A DNA stretch of 64,000 bases from Mycobacterium angelicum (lineage in GTDB: Bacteria; Actinomycetota; Actinomycetes; Mycobacteriales; Mycobacteriaceae): the NCBI RefSeq assembly GCF_002086155.1, contig NZ_MVHE01000018.1:18040-82039 (forward strand). The letters run 5' to 3'. Position numbers and translations under genes: made by a program. Position 1 is the first letter of the stretch. Each line of letters begins with the position of its first letter. A model generated the notes under the pieces. It saw only the letters and a list, made by a program, of their open reading frames with translations. It made no database searches and was not told the DNA's origin. Of the stretch, positions 9,083 through 15,558 are shown piece by piece.

Positions 9083-11098
9083 GTGGCCCCGGTGCGCCGC
9101 GTCGGCCGGCTCGCGATCTGGGACAAGCCCGAGCGGCGCAACGGCATTCCGGCGCTGGACGGCCTTCGTGCGATCGCCGTCGCGCTCGTTCTCGTCGGCC
9201 ACGGCGGCATCCCCGGCGTGAGCGGCGGCTTCATCGGCGTCGACGTCTTCTTCGTGCTCAGTGGATTCCTCATCACCTCGCTGTTGCTCGACGAGCTGGG
9301 ACGCAGCGGCCGAATCGACCTGACCGGATTCTGGATTCGCCGCGCCCGGCGGCTGCTGCCGGCCCTGATGCTGATGGTCCTCACCGTGGCCGCGGCGCGC
9401 GAACTGCTGCCCTACCAATCGCTTACCGGTCTGCGAAGCGACGCGATTGCCGCCTTCGTATGGCTGGCCAACTGGCGGTTCGTGGCTCAGAAAACCGACT
9501 ACTTCACCCAGGGCGCCCCACCCTCGCCGCTGCAGCACACCTGGTCGCTGGGGGTCGAGGAGCAGTACTACTTCGTCTGGCCGCTGCTGCTGATCGCGGT
9601 GACGCTGTTGCTGGCGGCCCGGGCCAAGCGCTACTTCGGCAAGATCACCGTCGGACATGTCCGGTTCGCCGCCTTCATCATCGCCACTCTGGGCGCGCTG
9701 GCGTCGGCGGCCGCCGCCATCGTGTTCACCTCCGACACAACCCGGGACCGAATCTATTTCGGCACCGACACCCGGGCCCAGGCGTTGCTGGTGGGCGCCG
9801 CGGCATCGGCTCTGCTGGTACGGGATTGGCCATCGCTGAATCGCGGGTGGTGTCTGATCCGTACCCGTTGGGGAAGGCGGATCGCGCGCCTGCTGCCGGT
9901 CGTGGGTCTGGCCGCGCTGGCGGCGATCACCCACTTCGCAACGGGCAACTCCACCGAATTCCGCCATGGACTGCTGATCGCGGTGGCCATTGCCGCGGTC
10001 CTCGTCGTCGCCCCGGTCGCGCTGGAACAGCGCGGGGTGGTGGCCCGAGTCTTGTCCTGGCGCCCGCTGGTGTGGCTGGGCACCATCTCCTACGGCGTCT
10101 ACCTCTGGCACTGGCCGATATTTCTGGCGCTCAACGGCGAACGCACCGGATGGTCGGGGCTGGCATTGTTCGGTGCCCGGTGTGCGGCCACGGTGGTGGT
10201 CGCGTTCGTGTCGTGGTGGCTGATCGAACAACCCATCCGCCGCTGGAAGCCGGAACGGGTGCCGCTGTTGCCGCTGTCGGCGGCGACGGTGGCGACAGCC
10301 GCGGCGGCGACGATGCTGGTCGTCCCCGTCGCAACTGGACCAGAGTTGCGCGAGATGGGCCTGCCGCCCGGCGTTTCGGCGGTGGCCGCGGTGTCCCCGT
10401 CACCGCCGGGGCCGCAAGGGCCCGCGCCGGGGCCGCGCGATCCTAATCAGCCGTTCACCGTTTCGGTGTTCGGTGATTCGATCGGGTGGACGATGATGCA
10501 CTACCTTCCACCGACTCCCGGATTCAGGTTCATCGACCACACCGTCATCGGCTGCAGTCTGGTACGCGGCACCCCGTATCGCTACATCGGCCAAACCCTG
10601 GAGCAGCGGGCGGAGTGCGACACCTGGCCGGGCCGCTGGTCGACCCAGATCGGACAGGACCGGCCCGACGTCGCGCTGCTGGTCATCGGCCGCTGGGAGA
10701 CGGTGGACCGGGTCAACGAGGGCAAGTGGACCCACATCGGCGACCCGACCTTCGATTCATACCTCAACTTCGAGCTGCACCGGGCGCTGAACATCGTCGG
10801 CTCCACCGGGGTTCGGGTGCTGGTGGCCACCGTGCCCTACAGTCGCGGCGGCGAGAAGCCGGACGGTCGCCTGTATCCCGAGGATCAGCCCGATCGGGTC
10901 AACCAGTGGAATACCATGCTGCGCAACGCCATTGGCGAGCACCCCAACGTCGGAATCGTCGACCTGAACAAAAAGCTATGCCCGGACGGCGTTTACACCG
11001 CCAAGGTCGACGGCATCAAGGTGCGCAGCGACGGCGTCCACCTCACGCCCGAAGGCGTGAAGTGGCTACTGCCGTGGCTGGAAGAGTCGGTCAGGTAG
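9083..11098 (+). CDS. Membrane acyltransferase (OafA/YrhL type) with C-terminal SGNH hydrolase-like domain
   Basis: At least 671 residues. Residues ~18-420 are an acyltransferase-3 domain: IPALDGLRAIAVALVLVGH with its catalytic His, FFVLSGFLIT, FWIRRARRLLPAL, TWSLGVEEQYY and about ten membrane helices. The C-terminal ~190 residues form an extracytoplasmic SGNH-like module: VSVFGDSIGW with the Ser block and DGVHLTPEG with the Asp-His pair. Such proteins O-acylate envelope sugars or lipids. Rv0111 of M. tuberculosis is a likely counterpart. The start is doubtful: GTG 9083 has no ribosome site, while the frame is open back to 8939 and a GAGGAGG lies at 8954-8960 with no canonical start at the right distance. 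The stop abuts the convergent O-methyltransferase stop with no gap. Confidence 0.9.
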   Translation: MAPVRRVGRLAIWDKPERRNGIPALDGLRAIAVALVLVGHGGIPGVSGGFIGVDVFFVLSGFLITSLLLDELGRSGRIDLTGFWIRRARRLLPALMLMVLTVAAARELLPYQSLTGLRSDAIAAFVWLANWRFVAQKTDYFTQGAPPSPLQHTWSLGVEEQYYFVWPLLLIAVTLLLAARAKRYFGKITVGHVRFAAFIIATLGALASAAAAIVFTSDTTRDRIYFGTDTRAQALLVGAAASALLVRDWPSLNRGWCLIRTRWGRRIARLLPVVGLAALAAITHFATGNSTEFRHGLLIAVAIAAVLVVAPVALEQRGVVARVLSWRPLVWLGTISYGVYLWHWPIFLALNGERTGWSGLALFGARCAATVVVAFVSWWLIEQPIRRWKPERVPLLPLSAATVATAAAATMLVVPVATGPELREMGLPPGVSAVAAVSPSPPGPQGPAPGPRDPNQPFTVSVFGDSIGWTMMHYLPPTPGFRFIDHTVIGCSLVRGTPYRYIGQTLEQRAECDTWPGRWSTQIGQDRPDVALLVIGRWETVDRVNEGKWTHIGDPTFDSYLNFELHRALNIVGSTGVRVLVATVPYSRGGEKPDGRLYPEDQPDRVNQWNTMLRNAIGEHPNVGIVDLNKKLCPDGVYTAKVDGIKVRSDGVHLTPEGVKWLLPWLEESVR

Positions 11099-11767
11099 TC
11101 AATTACCGGTCCAGCAGCTCAATTCCATGCTGTCGCTGCGCCGGGCGGGAAAGTTATAGCTCACATAGCCGTTGTCGGGATCGCGCACGTAGTCGAGGTA
11201 AGGCTGAGCGTCGGCGGATTCGGTGTTGTCGGCAATCACCAACGCGCCAGGGGACAATCGCGGCTGCAGCAGCTTGATCACCGGTAGATACAGTTCCTTC
11301 CAGCCGTCGAGCAGGGCGAAACCGATGGGTCCGTCCAGGTTCGCCAACGTGTTCAGCGCATCTCCTTCCAAGATGGTGACCACGTCGTCCAGACCGGTTT
11401 CACCGAACGTCTGCCGGGCGGCGGCAATCTTGGCGGTGCTCAGTTCGGTGGTCACCACTCGGCCCACGCCGTTGTCGCGCACGGCCGCGGCCAGATGTAA
11501 CGCCGAAATGCCGAACGACATCCCGAACTCCACGACCGTAGTCGGGCGGGTGGACCGCACCAGCGCATACAGCAGTTGACCGGCTTCGGGAGTCACCGGG
11601 ATGTAGAACTCGCTCATCGCGTCGGCGCGTTCCTGCGAGTTTGCCGACGTCAGCACCTGTTGCAGCTCGTCGTGTCGCTCGCGCAGCTGCGACATCTGGC
11701 TCTTGGTCTCCGCATACATCCGGTCGAGTGCGGTCGCGACTTTGGGATCCTGCAAGGTAGTGGCCAT
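11099..11767 (-). CDS. Class I SAM-dependent O-methyltransferase (catechol-OMT-like)
   Basis: A 222-residue methyltransferase. VEFGMSFGISALHLA is the SAM-binding motif I. VVTTELSTAKIAAAR carries the acidic residue that binds the ribose. FALLDGWKELYLPVIKLL and ALVIADNT match motifs II and III of the small bacterial O-methyltransferase group. These normally methylate hydroxyls of small phenols or secondary metabolites. The protein appears cytosolic. Its promoter region abuts the promoter of the divergent M-box locus. Confidence 0.88.
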   Translation of the reverse strand: MATTLQDPKVATALDRMYAETKSQMSQLRERHDELQQVLTSANSQERADAMSEFYIPVTPEAGQLLYALVRSTRPTTVVEFGMSFGISALHLAAAVRDNGVGRVVTTELSTAKIAAARQTFGETGLDDVVTILEGDALNTLANLDGPIGFALLDGWKELYLPVIKLLQPRLSPGALVIADNTESADAQPYLDYVRDPDNGYVSYNFPARRSDSMELSCWTGN

Positions 11768-11790
11768 ACCAAGAGTGTGACGTAACGCGT

Positions 11791-11820
11791 TTGACGAGCG
11801 CCATATGCCGGTGTAAACAT
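11791..11820 (+). promoter_or_regulatory. Sigma-A-type promoter for the M-box transcript
   Basis: TTGACG (11791-11796) is followed after 17 bp by TAAACA (11814-11819). This places transcription start near 11826, just before the 5' strand of the riboswitch P1 stem. Element match and geometry both support it; no experimental start is known. Confidence 0.6.
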
Positions 11821-11830
11821 GGAACCCGCA

Positions 11831-12000
11831 AACACCTCGGTAGGTGAGGCGTCTGCATGGACACAGGCCACTGACCCCGAACGTCGAGAGACGCCCCGGG
11901 TCAGGACAGCTCTTCCCGGCCTAAGGGTTGAGCCCAAGTGGCTTCCGGATGAAACACCGGATACGCCGTGCAGTGCCAAAGCTCCGACGAGAGGGGTGTT
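11831..12000 (+). promoter_or_regulatory. M-box (ykoK-type) Mg2+ riboswitch aptamer
   Basis: The conserved M-box segments appear in order: TAGGTGAGGC (11841-11850), a CTGCATGGACACAGG arm, CACTGACCCC paired with GGGTCAG, ACGTCGAGAGACGCC, and the 3' block CCGTGCAGTGCCAAAGCTCC (11966-11985). P1 pairs AACACC (11831-11836) with GGTGTT at the 3' end. M-boxes sense Mg2+ and shut down downstream genes when it is plentiful. Here the next long genes are a 71-aa protein and an Nramp-related transporter, a known class of M-box target. I matched it by eye to the family consensus. Confidence 0.88.
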
Positions 12001-12035
12001 CGGCGGTTGACCGCCGTCCGTTCGTCCCCCCTTTC
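12001..12035 (+). promoter_or_regulatory. Putative expression platform of the M-box
   Basis: Immediately after P1 a perfect hairpin CGGCGG-TTGA-CCGCCG (12001-12016) is followed by CCCCCCTTTC (12026-12035). That C-rich strand can pair with GAGAGGGG (11989-11996), which is part of the 3' side of P1. P1 and this pairing therefore exclude each other. The same C-rich strand can also pair partly with the GGAAGGAGG ribosome site of the leader ORF at 12075-12083. A switch acting on leader translation or termination is inference. Confidence 0.45.
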
Positions 12036-12093
12036 GTGCAGGTGACTGTGACGACACCCGCGTGTGTCCCGGCCGGAAGGAGGTGAGGGCGAG

Positions 12094-12174
12094 TTGAACG
12101 ACATCCCAGGCGATAGTCCGTATCCAAAATCCAACCTGCCCCGATCCGGTTCCGGCATTCCTTCTGCTGCCTGA
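12094..12174 (+). CDS. Proline-containing leader peptide ORF (26 aa) downstream of M-box
   Basis: A TTG-initiated ORF of 26 codons preceded by AAGGAGGTGA (12077-12086), a full-length match to the anti-Shine-Dalgarno and the strongest ribosome site in this leader. The product is MNDIPGDSPYPKSNLPRSGS followed by GIPSAA; it holds five prolines. Proline-rich leader peptides such as enterobacterial MgtL couple translation speed to Mg2+-transporter expression, and the position between an M-box and a transporter fits that role. The ORF is too short for statistical support. Spacing from GGAGG to TTG is 10 nt, slightly long. A GTG inside the ribosome site would give only four codons and is less likely. 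Confidence 0.5.
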   Translation: MNDIPGDSPYPKSNLPRSGSGIPSAA

Positions 12175-12299
12175 GTCTCCTCGAGCGTTTGTCGTTGCGC
12201 GCATGCATATGTCCTGCCTGCCTCGCGGCAATTGCCCGAGGGCACTGTAGTCGCGTTCTGAATTGCGTTAACCGGTCGGGCTTCTGACAGGAGCAGACC

Positions 12300-12515
12300 A
12301 TGACCACAATGACCATGAATTTCGTTGCGCCACAAGGTGTGACCGGTGCGACCGCTGCGACGGGTGCGACCGGTGCGCCGAACGGCGGCGGCCGCACGCT
12401 GCTGCGCATCGGCCGGCGCCTGAGTGACGCGTTGCGTGCGTCGCTCAACGTGGACCCGCAGGACCGGGCCGACAAGTACGTAACGCTGATGCCGATCGCG
12501 GTACTCGCCGCCTGA
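12300..12515 (+). CDS. 71-aa protein of unknown function in the M-box transcript
   Basis: ATG 12300 follows AGGAG (12289-12293) at a good distance. The product starts MTTMTMNFVAPQG, then has a Gly-Thr-Ala low-complexity stretch (VTGATAATGATGA), a basic segment (GRTLLRIGRRLSDALRASL) and ends RADKYVTLMPIAVLAA. No transmembrane helix or known motif is evident. The C-terminal half may form an amphipathic helix. It lies between the riboswitch leader and the transporter, so Mg2+ should control it. I do not recognise the family. Confidence 0.65.
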   Translation: MTTMTMNFVAPQGVTGATAATGATGAPNGGGRTLLRIGRRLSDALRASLNVDPQDRADKYVTLMPIAVLAA

Positions 12516-12555
12516 CACCGGCGGCAACGACCGGCGATGTACTCGCCGACAACCT

Positions 12556-12587
12556 CAGCGGCGGGCGCGGCCCCGCGCCCGCCGCTG
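12556..12587 (+). terminator. 15-bp GC hairpin between the 71-aa gene and the transporter gene
   Basis: CAGCGGCGGGCGCGG (12556-12570) and CCGCGCCCGCCGCTG (12573-12587) are perfect inverted repeats with a two-base loop. No U-run follows, as in many mycobacterial terminators or mRNA-stabilising structures. It sits in the 104-bp spacer and could attenuate read-through or protect the upstream mRNA. The effect is inference. Confidence 0.5.
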
Positions 12588-12619
12588 TGCCCAAACTTGT
12601 TCGAGAGAGCGAGAATCCG

Positions 12620-14275
12620 ATGACATTGATCTCCACCGAACTTCGCGACGCCCCCCACGCAGCAGGCCCGCAGCCGGTGCTGGATTCGGCGCACGCCGGC
12701 GACATCGTCGGTGCTTTCGGACGCATTCGCCGCGACGACACGGGTGCGACCGGCGGTCGCTGGCGTCGCCTGCGCACCTTGATGGTGATCATCGGTCCGG
12801 GCCTGATCGTGATGGTCGGCGACAACGACGCCGGCGGCGTCGCGACCTACGCGCAGGCTGGGCAGAACTACGGGATGACCCTGTTGTGGACGCTGACGTT
12901 GCTCATCCCGGTGTTATACGTGAACCAGGAAATGGTATTGCGGCTGGGTGCGGTCACCCGGGTTGGCCACGCGCGGCTGATCTTCGAGCGGTTCGGCAAG
13001 TTCTGGGGCGCGTTCAGCGTCGGTGATCTGCTGCTGCTCAACGCATTGACGATAGTTACCGAATTCATCGGCGTCTCAATGGCACTCGGGTTTCTGGGCT
13101 GCCCCAAGGTCATCGCGATCCCGGCCGCGGCGGTGCTGTTGTTCGCCGTGGTGGCCGGCGGGTCGTTTCGCCGGTGGGAGGGACTGATGTTCCTGCTCAT
13201 CGCGGTGAACGTGGTGATCGTCCCGATGACCCTATTGGTGCATCCGACGTGGAAGGCGACCATCGGCGGGCTGATGCCGCAATTCCCGGGCGGCCTGAAC
13301 TCCACCGTGCTGCTGCTGATCGTGGCGATCGTGGGCACCACCGTTGCGCCGTGGCAGCTGTTCTTCCAGCAGTCCAATGTGGTGGACAAGCGCATCACCA
13401 CCCGCTGGATCCCTTATGCGCGAGTCGATCTGGTGATCGGGATAGTCGTCGTCATGGTCGGGGCGACGGCCCTGATGGCCGTCACCGCATTCGGACTGGC
13501 CGGCACTACCGACGCGGGCAACTTCACCGACGCGGGCGCCGTGGCGACGGGGCTGACCAATCATCTCGGCGGTGCGGTGGGAGATCTGTTCGCGATCCTG
13601 CTGCTGGACGCATCGTTGATCGGCGCGAACGCCATCGGGCTGGCCACCACCTATGCCGTCGGCGACGCCCTGGGCAGGCGGCATTCGCTGCACTGGAAGA
13701 TCAGCGAGGCGCCGTTGTTCTACGGCGGTTACGCTGCGCTGCTGGCCATTTCGGCCGCCGTCGCGTTTAGCCCCGACCACATCCTGGGCTTGGTGACCCA
13801 AGGCGTCCAGGCGCTCGCCGGCGTGCTGCTGCCGTCGGCGACCGTCTTCCTGGTCCTGCTCTGCAACGACCGCGCGGTGATGGGGCCGTGGTCTAACACG
13901 TTGCGGCAGAACGTCGTTGCGTGGACCATCGTGTGGTCGCTGGTGCTGCTCTCGCTGGCGCTGACGGCCACGACCTTCTTCCCGAACCTGTCGACGGTCA
14001 CCATTGAAATCGGGCTCGCCGCCGGCGCGGTGCTCGGCGCGGTCGGCGGTGCGGCAGTGGTGGTCGCCGGTCGGCGGTATGGCAACAGCGCCCCGCCTTT
14101 GACGCGCGTTGCTCGCGAACAGCACCGGGCGCACTGGCACACCCCGAATCTGACTGCCCTGGAGCGTCCGGTGATGTCGCCGGTGCGGCGGGCGGGGCTG
14201 TTCACCCTGCGCGGCTATCTCGCGCTGGCCGTCGTCCTGGTCGTCGTCAAACTCGTCGAGGCGGGCATGGCCTGA
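12620..14275 (+). CDS. Nramp-related divalent metal (probably Mg2+) transporter, NRMT type
   Basis: A 551-residue protein with ~11 membrane helices and the Nramp fold. The classical metal-binding motifs are changed: the helix-1 DPGN becomes GDNDAGG (residues 67-73), and the helix-6 MPH segment becomes TTVAPWQLFFQQ (about residues 239-250). Loss of the helix-6 methionine, which selects transition metals in Mn2+ transporters, is a mark of Nramp-related Mg2+ transporters. M-box control upstream agrees. ATG 12620 is chosen; an upstream in-frame GTG (12587) lies inside the hairpin. The ~50-residue N-terminus is hydrophilic and cytosolic. Substrate is inferred from motif change and riboswitch. Confidence 0.87.
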   Translation: MTLISTELRDAPHAAGPQPVLDSAHAGDIVGAFGRIRRDDTGATGGRWRRLRTLMVIIGPGLIVMVGDNDAGGVATYAQAGQNYGMTLLWTLTLLIPVLYVNQEMVLRLGAVTRVGHARLIFERFGKFWGAFSVGDLLLLNALTIVTEFIGVSMALGFLGCPKVIAIPAAAVLLFAVVAGGSFRRWEGLMFLLIAVNVVIVPMTLLVHPTWKATIGGLMPQFPGGLNSTVLLLIVAIVGTTVAPWQLFFQQSNVVDKRITTRWIPYARVDLVIGIVVVMVGATALMAVTAFGLAGTTDAGNFTDAGAVATGLTNHLGGAVGDLFAILLLDASLIGANAIGLATTYAVGDALGRRHSLHWKISEAPLFYGGYAALLAISAAVAFSPDHILGLVTQGVQALAGVLLPSATVFLVLLCNDRAVMGPWSNTLRQNVVAWTIVWSLVLLSLALTATTFFPNLSTVTIEIGLAAGAVLGAVGGAAVVVAGRRYGNSAPPLTRVAREQHRAHWHTPNLTALERPVMSPVRRAGLFTLRGYLALAVVLVVVKLVEAGMA

Positions 14276-14435
14276 ACCCCGTGCCCATGCCGCTGCGCAT
14301 CCGCCGGATTTTCTTTGCCAAACAGTCATATTTGCGGTTGCGCAACGATAGGCTCTGAAACCGGGACAGCTGCCCGATCCGGCCAGGCAAACAGCACTGC
14401 GGCGGAGCCGGTCGGGTGGCTGCTGGAGGTGACAG

Positions 14436-15554
14436 ATGTCGTACTTAATAGCGGCCCCAGAAATGGTGGCGGCAGCCGCGACGGATCTGGCGGGGGTCGG
14501 GTCGAATATCAGCGCTGCCAACCAGTCGATAGTTGCGATGACAACGGAGGTGCTGCCGGCCGGCGCCGACGAAGTGTCCTCGGCCATTGCGGCAATGTTC
14601 GGCGCGCACGGGCGGGTGTATCAGGCGCTGAGCGCGCAGGCTGCGGCGTTTCACGACGAAATCGTGCAGACGCTGACGGCCGGCGCGAACGCCTACGCCG
14701 GCGCCGAAGCGGCCAATGCCGCGCCGATGCAAGCCGCGCTGAATGCTGCGGCCGCGGCGCCGGCCGGACCCCTGAACCAGCTCGAGCAGATGCACATCGG
14801 GTTCAACACCGCCCTGGTGAAGAACGAACTCGCCTTGAATTCGGCGCTGGTGACCAATGAGGTGGCGTTCGAGCGCAGCATCTTCGGCACGGACAGTGCC
14901 CTCAACGGGGCCCTCAACCGCAGCTTCAACGCCGGTAACCTGCTGATCGGCACCGGCGAGCAGGCCCTCAACACGATCGTGGGAGTGCAAGTCCCCGCCA
15001 ACTTCACCGCCGGCCTGCTGCTGGGCAGTTCGGCCCAGGTCTTCAACGGAGGCCAGATCGGCGGTCTGGTCGGGGCCTTCGACCAGAGCCTGATGGTTCC
15101 CACCGACCTGGCCGGCCTCTTCCTGGGCAACACGTCGCCGGCGGCGGCCGCTATGACCAATGCCGCGGCGGCAACCTCGCCGAACGGTTTCTTCCAGCAA
15201 CTCGAATCGGCACAGATCGGGTTCAATACTCAACTCGTCAACAACGAGCTGAACTTCAACCACAACCTGCTCACCAACGAAGTCGCTTTGGAACACAGCG
15301 TCTTCGGCACCGACAGTGCGCTCAACGGCGTAATCAACCGCAGCTACAACGTCGGCAACCTGTTGATCGGCACCGGGGAGCAAGCAGTCAATACGATCGT
15401 GGGAGCCCCGGCCCCCGCCAACTTCACCGCGAGCCTGCTGACGGGAAGTTCAGCCCAATCCTTCAACGGCGGTGAGATCGGCGGCTTGGTGGGCGCCGTC
15501 GATCAAAGCCTGGCTGCCGGCGCCGATTTGGCCGGCCTCGTCACCGGCCAGTAG
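14436..15554 (+). CDS. PE family protein with two long C-terminal repeats
   Basis: A 372-residue protein. Residues 1-~100 are a PE domain: start [20 protein letters not shown], helix-rich, with [32 protein letters not shown] (residues 87-91) fits the YxxxD/E ESX secretion signal. Two modules follow with exactly 140-residue spacing (IGFNT at 121 and 261). Each contains a LLIGTGEQ block and an NFTAxLLxGSSAQxFNGG block. A GGAGGTGA ribosome site lies just before the ATG. PE proteins are secreted by ESX-5 or relatives and remain at the cell surface. No PPE partner is adjacent. It lies 160 bp after the transporter gene, so Mg2+ read-through control is possible. Confidence 0.9.
   Translation: MSYLIAAPEMVAAAATDLAGVGSNISAANQSIVAMTTEVLPAGADEVSSAIAAMFGAHGRVYQALSAQAAAFHDEIVQTLTAGANAYAGAEAANAAPMQAALNAAAAAPAGPLNQLEQMHIGFNTALVKNELALNSALVTNEVAFERSIFGTDSALNGALNRSFNAGNLLIGTGEQALNTIVGVQVPANFTAGLLLGSSAQVFNGGQIGGLVGAFDQSLMVPTDLAGLFLGNTSPAAAAMTNAAAATSPNGFFQQLESAQIGFNTQLVNNELNFNHNLLTNEVALEHSVFGTDSALNGVINRSYNVGNLLIGTGEQAVNTIVGAPAPANFTASLLTGSSAQSFNGGEIGGLVGAVDQSLAAGADLAGLVTGQ
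14781..15548 (+). repeat. Two tandem ~116-codon repeats inside the PE gene
   Basis: Codons 116-231 (14781-15128) and 256-371 (15201-15548) encode the same module in register with a 420-bp period. Shared blocks include [18 protein letters not shown] and IGGLVGA. A short Ala-rich linker lies between them. This shows an internal duplication, still highly similar at the protein level. Confidence 0.85.
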
Positions 15555-15558
15555 GCGC

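Noticed and set aside
13232..14587. 451-codon minus-strand ORF rich in Arg and Gln
   Set aside because: Shadow of the Nramp-related gene; composition is that of reverse-complemented membrane protein code.
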